DNA of 64,000 nt from Actinomycetes bacterium (GTDB taxonomy: Bacteria; Actinomycetota; Acidimicrobiia; Acidimicrobiales; Ilumatobacteraceae). The notes beneath the pieces were generated by a model, which ran no database searches, had not been told where the DNA came from, and worked only from the letters and a program-made list of their open reading frames with translations. This document shows positions 26,255 to 34,581 of this stretch, in pieces; within the stretch, counting starts at the first letter, position 1; each line of letters begins with the position of its first letter. The position numbers and the translations under genes were made by a program. The stretch lies in the NCBI GenBank assembly GCA_025356335.1, contig JANXUF010000145.1, positions 31,371-95,370 on the forward strand, written 5' to 3'.

Positions 26255-27199
26255 ATGAACCCATTGCAGTTCTTCGCTGCTTCCCGGCTGGTCGTTGTAG
26301 CCGGCAAGGGCGGGGTCGGGAAGACAACGGTAACGGCCGTGATGGCCAGAGCGGCAGCCGAGTGTGGCCTGCGCGTCCTCGTCGTCGAAGTCGAAGGCAA
26401 GCCGGACCTCGCCGGACTGCTCGGAGACGCCGACTTCACCGAGTCGACGAAGGCCGGCTACCAGGCACAACGCCTGGTCAGCGACCTCGGTCCTGACAGC
26501 AACGGATCGATCGAGCTGTGCCATCTGACGTCGGAACGTGCGCTGATCGAATACCTCGATCAGCACGGGTTCCGCCGGGTTTCCAAGCGTCTGGCGAGTT
26601 CCGGGATCCTCAACGTCGTCTCGACGGCTGCACCTGGAATCGGCGATCTGTTGATCCTCGGCAAGGTCAAGCAGATCGAGCGGGCCGGGACGTACGACCT
26701 GCTGCTGCTCGACGGGCCGGCTGCCGGGCATGCGATCTCGTTCCTCCAGTCCGCCAGCGGTCTGCTCGACGCAGCCAAGGTCGGCCCGATTCAGGCGCAG
26801 GCGAAGGATGTGGTCGAGATGCTCGCCGACCCCGCGCGCTGTCAGGTCGTCCTCGTCACGCTGGCGGAGGCCACGCCGGTCAACGAATTGGTCGAAACGG
26901 CGTTCGCCCTCGAAGACCGCGTCGGGGTTGCGCTCGGGCCAGTGGTCGTCGACGCCGTCGACGGTGGATGCGAACTCGACGAGGCGATCGCCGCGACGAT
27001 GGGTGTGGCGACGCTTGCAGCGGCGGAATTCCGCAACAGACGCCGAGTCGTGCAGCAGGCGCAGATCGCCAGATTGGCGGTCGAGTTACCACTGCCGTCG
27101 CTGCAGCTACCGCTACTGCTGACGGCCAGCGTGACCCCGGCCGACATCGTCAGGCTCGCCGAGAAATTCATTGTCTCGATCAACGAGATGGTCGGATGA
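26255..27199 (+). CDS. ArsA/Get3-like ATPase, subunit A (BagA-like)
   Basis: A 314-residue P-loop ATPase of the ArsA/GET3/MinD class. Seen: deviant Walker A VAGKGGVGKTT near residues 14-24 with both the signature and the P-loop Lys, VEVEGKPDLAGLLG, and LLLLDGPAAGHAISFL (switch II). A tandem ArsA-like pair of this order matches mycobacterial Rv3679-Rv3680, named BagA/BagB (bacterial Get3-like). ATG 26255 uses the palindromic GGAGG. Coupled to the second subunit by ATGA. A substrate role (membrane-protein targeting or redox/glycerol tolerance) is inference from that pair. Confidence 0.88.
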   Translation: MNPLQFFAASRLVVVAGKGGVGKTTVTAVMARAAAECGLRVLVVEVEGKPDLAGLLGDADFTESTKAGYQAQRLVSDLGPDSNGSIELCHLTSERALIEYLDQHGFRRVSKRLASSGILNVVSTAAPGIGDLLILGKVKQIERAGTYDLLLLDGPAAGHAISFLQSASGLLDAAKVGPIQAQAKDVVEMLADPARCQVVLVTLAEATPVNELVETAFALEDRVGVALGPVVVDAVDGGCELDEAIAATMGVATLAAAEFRNRRRVVQQAQIARLAVELPLPSLQLPLLLTASVTPADIVRLAEKFIVSINEMVG

Positions 27200-28344
27200 G
27201 CCTCACCGAACTGATCGACGAGTCGGCGGTCATCGTCTGCTCCGGCTCCGGCGGGGTCGGCAAGACGACGATCGCCGCGGTCATCGCTATCGAGGCTGCC
27301 AAACGCGGCAGGCGGTCGGTCGTCGTGACGATCGACCCTGCGAGGCGTCTTGCGGATGCTCTCGGCCTCGACAACCTGACGAACGAACCTCAAGTCGTGG
27401 CGATTCCCGGTTCTCCGGCCTCGTTCTCCGCGCTGATGCTCGACACAGCCGCAACCTTCGACGAGCTCGTGCACCGATATTCGGTCGACTCCACCCAGGC
27501 CGAGAAGATCCTCGCCAACCGTTTCTATCGCAACGTGACCGGCGCGCTGTCCGGCACGCAGGAGTACATGGCGGCCGAGAAGCTCTTTGCGTTGCATCAC
27601 GACGAGCGCTTCGACCTGGTCGTCGTCGACACCCCGCCGACACGCAACGCCCTCGACTTCCTCGACGCCCCCGGACGACTGACCCGCTTCCTCGACCACC
27701 GGATCTACCGGGCGTTGACGACGCCGACCCGTCTGGGCCTGAAGATCGCCAACGTCGCCGCCCAGACGGTCCTGAAGACGATCGGGCGCATCGTCGGCGG
27801 AGACGTCATTGCCGACGTCATCGCCTTCTTCCAGGCGTTCGAAGGGATGGAAGGCGGTTTCAAACAGCGTGCCACCGAGGTCATCGAGTTGCTGCACTCC
27901 GACACGACGCACTTCGTACTCGTCGCCTCGCCGCGTTCCGACACGATCACCGAGGCGTGTTTCTTCGCCGACCGCCTGAACGAGCAGGGCCTGCGGGTCT
28001 CCGGCGTCGTCGTCAACCGCCTCTACCCGCTGTTCGCCGAAACATCCGGTGCCGCCGAAACCCCAGACACGTCCGACTCCCCGACGACGACCTCCTCCGA
28101 CGCCGCCACCAGCGCCAGGGGCGCTCCCAAGAGGACCACCGATGCCTCCGAGCAGGCACTCCGTGACAACCTGACCGAATTGCGAGGCGTCGCCGCCGAA
28201 GAACGGGCGGTCCTTGCCCCATTGCTGGCCGTGGCTCCGATCGCCGCGCTGGCGGAGATTCCACTCCTCGACCACGACATCCACGACCTCGAAGGACTCG
28301 GCATCATCGGCGGCCATCTGCTGGTCGACGTCACCCGAGTATGA
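27196..28344 (+). CDS. ArsA/Get3-like ATPase, subunit B (BagB-like)
   Basis: A 382-residue partner of the preceding ATPase. Seen: CSGSGGVGKTT (P-loop at about 15-25, lacking the first signature Lys), TIDPARRLADALGLDN, VVDTPPTRNALDFLDAPGRL (switch II) and a low-complexity linker (about 280-315, Thr/Ser/Ala rich). Start ATG 27196 overlaps the upstream stop (27197-27199). The asymmetry between the two P-loops is family-typical and fits a heterodimer. Its stop codon lies in a CGAGTGTC-type repeat (28332). Confidence 0.88.
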   Translation: MSLTELIDESAVIVCSGSGGVGKTTIAAVIAIEAAKRGRRSVVVTIDPARRLADALGLDNLTNEPQVVAIPGSPASFSALMLDTAATFDELVHRYSVDSTQAEKILANRFYRNVTGALSGTQEYMAAEKLFALHHDERFDLVVVDTPPTRNALDFLDAPGRLTRFLDHRIYRALTTPTRLGLKIANVAAQTVLKTIGRIVGGDVIADVIAFFQAFEGMEGGFKQRATEVIELLHSDTTHFVLVASPRSDTITEACFFADRLNEQGLRVSGVVVNRLYPLFAETSGAAETPDTSDSPTTTSSDAATSARGAPKRTTDASEQALRDNLTELRGVAAEERAVLAPLLAVAPIAALAEIPLLDHDIHDLEGLGIIGGHLLVDVTRV

Positions 28345-28400
28345 ACGCGACCGCTACCGTCACCAGCGCACTCGGCTGTTGCACGGCCACTCGGGTCATG
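28332..28400. repeat. CGAGTGTC-type repeat, degenerate copy 4
   Basis: ACCCGAGT at the left and ACTCGGGT at the right form inverted arms about 50 bases apart. The left arm contains the last codons and TGA of the BagB-like gene. It is more diverged than the copies at 10310 and 41128. Confidence 0.5.
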
Positions 28401-28443
28401 GCGCGATCTGGGGCGACCGAGACGATGTTGCTAGCCTCACAGC

Positions 28444-28869
28444 GTGCACATACTGATCGCCGCCGACGCTGAACGGGTCATCAACGAGATCACGTCGGCG
28501 CTGCAGCAACCCGGCACCACCTTCGGCGTCTGCCACGACGGTCGCTTCGTCTCGCCGGCGGTTGCCAAACGGGTGCCGGACCTGGTGATCACCGACCTGC
28601 AGATCGGGTCGATGGGTGGCATGGCGGTGACGATGGCGCTGCGACTCGACGAATCGGGCGGGCGGTTACAGCACGTTCCGATCATCATGCTGCTCGACCG
28701 CAGAGCCGACGTGCACCTCGCCAGGCGCAGCGGTGCCGACGGCTGGCTGGTCAAGCCGCTCGACGCCTTCCGTTTGCACACTGCAGTGCGCACTGTTCTG
28801 GAAGGCAAATCGTATTTCGAGGGGATCTCCACGAAAATTGGTGACCAGCAACCGGCGGCAGCCGGATAG
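28444..28869 (+). CDS. Single-domain response-regulator receiver
   Basis: A 141-residue protein made only of a CheY-like receiver domain. Seen: the phospho-acceptor Asp in PDLVITDLQIGSMGG (near residue 44) and the conserved Lys in GWLVKPLDAF near 101; the acidic pocket at the N-terminus is weak (ILIAADAER). No output domain and no kinase nearby. GTG 28444 follows TAGCCT (28432-28437) by six bases, suggesting leaderless transcription. It lies immediately before a tRNA-Pro gene. Signalling partner unknown. Confidence 0.82.
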   Translation: MHILIAADAERVINEITSALQQPGTTFGVCHDGRFVSPAVAKRVPDLVITDLQIGSMGGMAVTMALRLDESGGRLQHVPIIMLLDRRADVHLARRSGADGWLVKPLDAFRLHTAVRTVLEGKSYFEGISTKIGDQQPAAAG

Positions 28870-28882
28870 CATCGGTGTGCCT

Positions 28883-28960
28883 CGGGGTGTAGCGCAGCTT
28901 GGTTAGCGTGCCACGTTCGGGACGTGGAGGCCGGAGGTTCAAATCCTCTCACCCCGACCA
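28883..28960 (+). tRNA. tRNA-Pro(CGG)
   Basis: A complete 78-base cloverleaf with encoded CCA. Acceptor CGGGGTG/CACCCCG, D stem GCGC/GCGT, anticodon stem CCACG/CGTGG with loop TTCGGGA (anticodon CGG, reading CCG), and T loop TTCAAAT. It is followed by a terminator at 28963-29021. CCG is a major Pro codon in this high-GC genome. Confidence 0.97.
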
Positions 28961-28962
28961 GG

Positions 28963-29021
28963 GCCTCCCTCGTCGACAGGTTCGCAAGGACCGATCGGCG
29001 AGGGAGGCTTTCGTCTTTTTT
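28963..29021 (+). terminator. Intrinsic terminator after tRNA-Pro
   Basis: GCCTCCCTCG (28963-28972) pairs with CGAGGGAGGC (28999-29008), followed by TTTCGTCTTTTTT. It closes the tRNA transcript before the PRPP synthetase gene. Confidence 0.88.
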
Positions 29022-29062
29022 GGCAGAGCGAGTAGATTCTGGCGTTCGAGGCGGAGGTCGAA

Positions 29063-30091
29063 GTGCGAGAGATGGTCGTCTTTTCAGGAAGCGCTCACCG
29101 ACAGTTGGCCAAGGACATCTGCGATCGCGTCGGTGTGCCGCTGTCGCCGACCAGCGTGCAGCGTTACAGCAACGACTGCCTGCAGGTGCAACTCGGGGCG
29201 AACTGCCGCCAGCGCGATGTCTACGTCATCCAACCGCTCGTGCCGCCGACGCAGGAGAGCCTGATGGAGCTGCTGTTGATGCTCGACGCAGCTCGCGGTG
29301 CCTCTGCCGGCCAGATCACGGCGGTGATCCCGCACTACGCCTACGCCCGATCCGACAAGAAGGATGCCTCGCGCATCTCGATCGGCGGCCGCCTCGTCGC
29401 CGACCTCATCGTCGCCGCCGGCGCCACCCGGGTGATCACGATGGCATTGCATGCGCCGCAGGTCCATGGCTTCTTCAGCGTGCCGGTCGACCATCTGACA
29501 GCGATCGGCGTCTTGGCCCAGTACTTCCGCAGCCGCGATCTGTCGTCGACGGTCGTCGTCTCCCCTGACCTCGGCAATGCCAAGACGGCCACCCAGTTCG
29601 CCCGCCTGCTCGGCGTGCCGGTTGCAGCCGGCAGTAAACGACGGTTGGCGGACGACCGGGTGGTGATCGACGCAATCGTCGGCGAGGTCAGTGGCATGCG
29701 GGCCATCGTCCTCGACGACGAGATCGCCACTGGCGGTTCGATCGTCGAGTTGCTCGACCGACTGCAGGACGCAGGATGTCGCGGTGTATCGGTTGCCTGC
29801 ACGCACGGCCTGTTCGTCGGTCCGGCGGTGCAGCGGCTGAGTGGTCATCCGGCGATCACCGAGGTCGTCACCACCGACACCGTGCCGGCACCCGCCGGCT
29901 GGCCGGAACTGCAGGTGTGCTCGATCGCCCAGCTGTTTGCAGAAGCGATCAGGCGGTGTCACCTCGGCGAGTCCGTGAGCAGCCTGTTCGACGGCGTCGA
30001 CCCGGCGTATGCGCCGCCACAGCAGCTCGTACTGCCGAGCGACTTCACCGAACACGCCCCGCGAAGCGGAGACGATCACGCCCCGGAGTGA
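29063..30091 (+). CDS. prs: Ribose-phosphate pyrophosphokinase (PRPP synthetase)
   Basis: Makes PRPP from ribose 5-phosphate and ATP. A 342-residue Prs-family protein. Seen: VVFSGSAHRQLAKDI at the start, LGANCRQRDVYVIQP, VIPHYAYARSDKKDASR for ATP, and the PRPP loop IVLDDEIATGGSIVELL. The PRPP motif departs somewhat from the commonest VVVDDMIDTGGT form, so it may be a second, divergent isozyme rather than the main housekeeping copy. GTG 29063 start. It is followed by an acyl-CoA dehydrogenase after 48 bases. Confidence 0.85.
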   Translation: MREMVVFSGSAHRQLAKDICDRVGVPLSPTSVQRYSNDCLQVQLGANCRQRDVYVIQPLVPPTQESLMELLLMLDAARGASAGQITAVIPHYAYARSDKKDASRISIGGRLVADLIVAAGATRVITMALHAPQVHGFFSVPVDHLTAIGVLAQYFRSRDLSSTVVVSPDLGNAKTATQFARLLGVPVAAGSKRRLADDRVVIDAIVGEVSGMRAIVLDDEIATGGSIVELLDRLQDAGCRGVSVACTHGLFVGPAVQRLSGHPAITEVVTTDTVPAPAGWPELQVCSIAQLFAEAIRRCHLGESVSSLFDGVDPAYAPPQQLVLPSDFTEHAPRSGDDHAPE

Positions 30092-30139
30092 CCCGAGCAG
30101 TACCCGACCCGACCCGACCGAAAGCTAGGTTGCTTTTCG

Positions 30140-31276
30140 ATGAACGAAGTGATCGAGGTCGACGAATTCCGTTCACGCGCCGACAGTTGGCTGCAGGCCA
30201 ACAGACAACACGCCCCACGTGACTACGGGGCGATCTGTCCCCCGGATCTGATCGATGCAGGAGTCGGCTGGCAGAAATTGTTGTTCGAGGCCGGCCTTGC
30301 CGGCATCCACTGGCCGAAGGAATTCGGTGGTCAGGGACTGACGAACATCCATCAGGCTGCATGGATCGAACTGTGCGCCCTCAGCGGAGTGCCACCATTC
30401 CTCAACATGGTCGGACTGTTGCTCGCCGGCGGAGCGATCATGCGCTATGGAACTGCGCAGCAGCAATCGCAGCACCTGCTGTCGACACTTGACGCGACCC
30501 GCGTGTGGTGCCAATTGTTCAGCGAGCCCGGCGCCGGGAGCGATCTGGGCAGTCTGTCGACCATCGCCGAGCGTGACGGCGAGCGGTACATCATCAACGG
30601 CCAGAAGGTGTGGTGCAGCGGCGGCCGGTACAGCGACTGGGGCATCCTCATGGCGCGCACGAACCGCGACGCCGGGAAACACGACGGCATTTCGTTCTTC
30701 CTGTTTCCGATGGATCTGCCTGGCGTCGAGATCCGTCCGCTCAAGCAGATCACCGGTGAGGCCGAATTCGACGAGGTCTTCTTCACCGACGTCTCGCTGC
30801 CGGCAGACCAACTGCTCGGGCCGCTCGACGGCGGCTGGGGCGTCGGCATGGCGGTACTGACGAGTGAACGCGGCCACATCGGCGCGAGCGTGATCGGTCT
30901 GGAACGGCGCTTGGAGTCGATGGCCTCCTTGGCTTCTGGCAGGTCGCTGACGGCGATGCAACGTCACGACCTCACGGGTCTGCTGTCGCGCGGCAAGGCC
31001 TTCAAGGCAATGGGTCAACGCCAAGGTCCCGACGCATCCACGGCGTCGTCGCTGATGAAGTTGGGGATCACCGAGATGATGTTCGACTCTGCGACGCTTG
31101 CCGCTGATCTCGCCGGTGCCGAAGCGATGCTCGAGGGTCCGTCGTCGTACGGCGTGCTGGCGGCAACCGGCGGTCGGATCGCCGGCGGTACCAGCCAGGT
31201 GCAACGCAACATCATCGGCGAACGACTGCTCGGTCTGCCGCGTGAGCCACGACCGCGGCCTGGCCCCCCGTCGTGA
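30140..31276 (+). CDS. Acyl-CoA dehydrogenase
   Basis: A 378-residue FAD-dependent acyl-CoA dehydrogenase. Seen: N-terminal helical region GLAGIHWPKEFGGQGL, the flavin-binding LFSEPGAGSDLGSL and IINGQKVWCSGG, and a C-terminal GTSQVQRNIIGERLLGLP, typical of the family. Catalytic Glu cannot be located with confidence. The chain-length preference is unknown. ATG 30140. The stop overlaps the start of the MazG-like gene (GTGA). Fatty-acid or steroid side-chain oxidation is a possible context. Confidence 0.9.
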   Translation: MNEVIEVDEFRSRADSWLQANRQHAPRDYGAICPPDLIDAGVGWQKLLFEAGLAGIHWPKEFGGQGLTNIHQAAWIELCALSGVPPFLNMVGLLLAGGAIMRYGTAQQQSQHLLSTLDATRVWCQLFSEPGAGSDLGSLSTIAERDGERYIINGQKVWCSGGRYSDWGILMARTNRDAGKHDGISFFLFPMDLPGVEIRPLKQITGEAEFDEVFFTDVSLPADQLLGPLDGGWGVGMAVLTSERGHIGASVIGLERRLESMASLASGRSLTAMQRHDLTGLLSRGKAFKAMGQRQGPDASTASSLMKLGITEMMFDSATLAADLAGAEAMLEGPSSYGVLAATGGRIAGGTSQVQRNIIGERLLGLPREPRPRPGPPS

Positions 31277-31644
31277 TTCCCGATTCGTCACCGGGCGCCG
31301 GCGTGCAGACGACGAGCGCGTCCGACACGTCGACAGCGAGGGGTTCCGACATGTCGATGACACTTGCTGCGCTGCAGGACGTGATCGAGCGGACATACGG
31401 CTTGCGGGACCGTTCGCGCGGGGTGTCGACGAGCGTTGCCTGGTTGTGCGAGGAGGTCGGCGAACTCGCCCAGGCGATCCGTAAGGGGACGGCGGCGCAG
31501 CAACGCCACGAATTCGCCGACGTTGTTGCCTGGGTGGTTTCGCTCGCCAACCAGATGGATGTCGATCTCGCCGAAGCCGTCAGCGGTCGCTACGCAGCAG
31601 GCTGTCCGCGCTGCGGGACAGTCCCCTGCTCGTGCCCGATGTAG
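31273..31644 (+). CDS. MazG-like pyrophosphohydrolase with Cys-rich tail
   Basis: A 123-residue protein with an all-alpha MazG-type NTP pyrophosphohydrolase domain: WLCEEVGELAQAIRKG (ExxE motif) and HEFADVVAWVVSLANQMDVDL. The C-terminus GCPRCGTVPCSCP carries four Cys that probably bind zinc. GTG 31273 overlaps the preceding stop; an internal ATG near 31351 is the alternative, as the first 26 residues look unstructured. A house-cleaning role for noncanonical nucleotides is a family inference. Confidence 0.8.
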   Translation: MIPDSSPGAGVQTTSASDTSTARGSDMSMTLAALQDVIERTYGLRDRSRGVSTSVAWLCEEVGELAQAIRKGTAAQQRHEFADVVAWVVSLANQMDVDLAEAVSGRYAAGCPRCGTVPCSCPM

Positions 31645-31700
31645 CGGTCGGCCCCGATGGCAGACATACAGATGGCTCACGCAGATGGCTCACCAAACAG

Positions 31701-32243
31701 ATGACTGACGCTGCGCCGATCACCCCCGGCTACGACGCTGGCGGTGTCACCGCGTTCTACGAGATGAACGGCTCGACGTATCGCAATCCGCATGAGGACG
31801 AGGTCCGCTCGACCCTCCGCCTCGCCGTCGAACAGTGGCACCTCGCCCTCGACGACGTGCTCGATCTGGCATGCGGCAGCGGTGAAGCAACACTCGAGCT
31901 ACGTGACCTTGGCGCGTCGGAGGTCACCGGCATCGACCCATACACGCAGGCCGCGTACTTCGATCGCACCGGTTCCACGGCCGAGTCGCTGACGTTCGCC
32001 GATGTCGGCGACGGCGCGTTGGAAGGCCGCAGCTATTCACTCGTCGTCTGCAGCTACGCGCTGCACCTCTGCGAGCTATCACGTCTCGCCGCCGTCTGCA
32101 TCGCCCTCGTCCGTGTCGCTCCGGCGTTGCTGATCCTCAGTCCACACAAGCGCCCGGTGATCAAACAGGGATGGGGATGGGCGCCGCCCGAGGAATTCGT
32201 CCACCGGCGCGTGCACGCTCGCCTTCACCGCTCACTCCTCTGA
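31701..32243 (+). CDS. Class I SAM-dependent methyltransferase
   Basis: A 180-residue Rossmann-fold methyltransferase. Seen: SAM motif I VLDLACGSGEATLEL near residues 54-68, followed by GIDPYTQAAYFDRTG, VGDGALEGRSYSLVVCSYAL (motif III region) and a C-terminal LILSPHKRPVIKQGWGW. No substrate domain is recognised. ATG 31701 is preferred over an earlier one that yields a composition-poor N-terminus. Immediately followed by a 17-base tandem repeat. Confidence 0.8.
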   Translation: MTDAAPITPGYDAGGVTAFYEMNGSTYRNPHEDEVRSTLRLAVEQWHLALDDVLDLACGSGEATLELRDLGASEVTGIDPYTQAAYFDRTGSTAESLTFADVGDGALEGRSYSLVVCSYALHLCELSRLAAVCIALVRVAPALLILSPHKRPVIKQGWGWAPPEEFVHRRVHARLHRSLL

Positions 32244-32284
32244 CCGCGCCTCTCCTTTGACCGCGCCTCTCCTTTGACCGCGCC
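32242..32284 (+). repeat. 17-base tandem repeat at a methyltransferase 3' end
   Basis: GACCGCGCCTCTCCTTT occurs twice in full and once in part (units at 32242, 32259, 32276). It begins inside the TGA stop of the methyltransferase gene. Same period as the selA-selB relay, but a different sequence; no role is evident. Confidence 0.7.
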
Positions 32285-32362
32285 CCAATCGAGCATTTCA
32301 GTGACGGATGAAGCTGAACGACTATTTGCCTCACGGCGTCGGGCGTGTTCCTACTCGACAAC
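32285..32362. repeat. Diverged copy B2 of the CGAGTATTTCC element
   Basis: Aligns over about 75 bases without gaps to the element at 15675-15752, e.g. shared GGCGT-GGGCGTG-TCCTACTC in the second half. It lies between convergent methyltransferase and asd. The inverted arms of copy B1 are mostly lost here. Confidence 0.55.
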
Positions 32363-32382
32363 AACGCCCGCGGACCAGCGAG

Positions 32383-33417
32383 TCAGGAGAAGCGGCGCTT
32401 GACGAGCTCCTCGGCGATCTGGATGGTGTTCAGCGCCGCGCCCTTGCGGAGGTTGTCGTTGCTGAGGAAGAGCACGAGGCCGCGGCCGTTCTCGAGCGAC
32501 GTGTCCTGGCGGATGCGCCCCACGTAACTCGGATCCTGACCGGCCGCCTCGAGCGGGGTCGGGACCTGCGACAGCACGACACCGGGAGCGTTGCCGAGCA
32601 GTTCCGTCGCCCGTGCCGCCGTGATCGGGCGTTCGAACTCGGCATTGATACTCAACGAATGACCGGTGAAAACCGGTACGCGGACACAGGTTCCGCTGAC
32701 CCGCAGGTTCGGGATGTCGAGGATCTTGCGGCTCTCGTTGCGGAGTTTCTGCTCTTCGTCGGTCTCGTTCGAGCCGTCGTCGACGATGCTGCCGGCGAGT
32801 GGCAGGACGTTGAAGGCGATCGGCTTGAGGAACTTGTGCGGTGCGGGAAAGTCGACGGCCGACCCGTCGAACGTCAGTGCGGCGGCGCCGTCTGCGACCT
32901 TGCGGGCCTGCTCGTCGAGTTCGCTCACCCCGGCGAGTCCGCCCCCGGAGACCGCCTGATAGGTGCTGGCGATGAGCCGCACGAGGCCGGCCTCGTCGTG
33001 GAGCGGCTTGAGCACCGGCATCGCCGCCATCGTCGTGCAGTTGGGGTTGGCGACGATGCCCTTGGGGATCGAATCAAGCGCGTCCGGGTTGACTTCGCTG
33101 ACGACGAGCGGCACGTCGGGGTCCATCCGGAACGCCGAGGAGTTGTCGACGACGATCGCGCCGGCGGCGGCGAACTTCGGCGCCAGCGCACGCGACGACG
33201 TCGCGCCGGCGGAGAAGAGGGCGATGTCGATGCCGGAGAGATCAGCGGTCTCGGCATCCTCGACAACGATCTCGCCGTCGCCCCACGGCAGCGTGCGACC
33301 GGCCGAACGGGCCGAGGCGAAGAAACGCAGCTCGGTCAGGGGAAAATTGCGCTCCGCCAACAGCGTCCGCATGACCCCGCCGACCTGTCCTGTTGCACCA
33401 ACTATCGCTACTCGCAT
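32383..33417 (-). CDS. asd: Aspartate-semialdehyde dehydrogenase
   Basis: NADPH-dependent reduction of aspartyl phosphate to aspartate semialdehyde, feeding lysine/diaminopimelate, threonine and methionine. A 344-residue Asd. Seen: GATGQVGGVM at the N-terminus (nucleotide), catalytic Cys127 in VANPNCTTMAAM, and VFTGHSLSINAEF with the acid/base His. ATG 33417 has TAGCGT on its strand at 33425-33430, seven bases upstream. Same strand as ask, with a methyltransferase between. Confidence 0.95.
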   Translation of the reverse strand: MRVAIVGATGQVGGVMRTLLAERNFPLTELRFFASARSAGRTLPWGDGEIVVEDAETADLSGIDIALFSAGATSSRALAPKFAAAGAIVVDNSSAFRMDPDVPLVVSEVNPDALDSIPKGIVANPNCTTMAAMPVLKPLHDEAGLVRLIASTYQAVSGGGLAGVSELDEQARKVADGAAALTFDGSAVDFPAPHKFLKPIAFNVLPLAGSIVDDGSNETDEEQKLRNESRKILDIPNLRVSGTCVRVPVFTGHSLSINAEFERPITAARATELLGNAPGVVLSQVPTPLEAAGQDPSYVGRIRQDTSLENGRGLVLFLSNDNLRKGAALNTIQIAEELVKRRFS

Positions 33418-33570
33418 GCCGGAAACGCTACCGACGATGCCAGCCCGCCGTTGTGGAATTACCCCTCCACCAGGCCGGCGGGCAGAACACCCGCTCCGCC
33501 CTCACACGCTCCGTCCTCAGCCCAGCAGGACCACCCCCGCCTACCGACCAGCTCAGTCCGGGCCCGGCCG

Positions 33571-33615
<45 letters not shown>

Positions 33616-33628
33616 GAACCAGGCAACC

Positions 33629-34462
33629 TCAGGAGACGACTCGGAGCCACCAGTGACTGGAGTGTGTTCCGGCGAGGCGCATCACCGGCACCGAGGTGAC
33701 GAGCGTGCCGCGCCGCAACTCCGACTGCATGACCTCGATCGAGGCCGGTTCCGGCAGTTGCCGGCGAACAGCGGCGATCACGTCATCGGGGTTGAGTCGA
33801 TTTGCCTGCCATCCGGCCCGGGTGATGAGGCGCGGCGATTTCGTCGATTTCGGAACGACCCGCCACACCCCGCGGACGACTTTGCTGAGCGGAACCAGCA
33901 GTGGATCGATGCCACCCCACGCACGGAACTGCAGGGCAACTCTGCCGCCCGGTTTGACGATGCGCATCGCTTCGGCAACCAGGCAGAGTGCGTCGTCCGG
34001 GTTGCAGTGCTGCAACGTCAGGTAAGAGATCACGACGTCGGCGCTGGCGTCCGGCAGGCTGATGGTCCTGGCATCGACGACATGCACGGTCTGCAGCCTC
34101 GACGGTTCACCGAAAGCGGCAACGGTGTCACGGCAGCGTTCGAGGAACGCAGCGTCGAGGTCGCAGGCGACGACCGACCCATAGTGCCGCGTCAGTGCGG
34201 GGGTCATTCTCCCGATTCCGGCACCGATCTCGACGAGCGTCTTGTCAGCGCCGCTGTTTGGCCACCACAGTCCGAGTCGCGGGCCGTACCAGTCGATGTC
34301 GTCGTCGCCGGTCTTGACGAAGTCGGCGAGCGAACCGTGCGTATCCGCATTGCGACTGAACACCCAGCCGACCCGGCGGATGACGTCGTCGGCCGACTGC
34401 TGATCCTCACTGACTCGACCGGCGCGTCGCCACGGGGCCAGAGCTGGACGCGGCTTCGTCAT
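33629..34462 (-). CDS. Class I SAM-dependent methyltransferase between ask and asd
   Basis: A 277-residue methyltransferase. Seen: TLVEIGAGIGRMTPAL near residue 70 (motif I), VVACDLDAAFLERC (motif II), VVISYLTLQHCN (motif IV) and IVKPGGRVALQFR. ATG 34462 has TAACAT nine bases upstream; GTG 34468 is also possible. It lies between ask and asd on the same strand, but nothing links it to aspartate metabolism. Substrate unknown. Confidence 0.85.
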   Translation of the reverse strand: MTKPRPALAPWRRAGRVSEDQQSADDVIRRVGWVFSRNADTHGSLADFVKTGDDDIDWYGPRLGLWWPNSGADKTLVEIGAGIGRMTPALTRHYGSVVACDLDAAFLERCRDTVAAFGEPSRLQTVHVVDARTISLPDASADVVISYLTLQHCNPDDALCLVAEAMRIVKPGGRVALQFRAWGGIDPLLVPLSKVVRGVWRVVPKSTKSPRLITRAGWQANRLNPDDVIAAVRRQLPEPASIEVMQSELRRGTLVTSVPVMRLAGTHSSHWWLRVVS

Positions 34463-34581
34463 GTGCACGCGATGTTAGGCCAGTTGTCCGGAGGCGGTCA
34501 GATCGCGGCACGCGAGGAGGTTCTGTGGACCGTTTGCCGCCAGAAGTGGCGGCCCAGTGGACTCAGTTCCCGAATGGGTGG

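Noticed and set aside
26842..28317. Open frame of 491 codons antisense to the ArsA-like pair
   Set aside because: Shadow of two coupled, motif-bearing ATPase genes; composition is low-complexity and GC-driven.
31632..31700. Upstream extension of the class I methyltransferase
   Set aside because: The extra 23 residues look like translated spacer, and the family begins near MTDAAPI at 31701.
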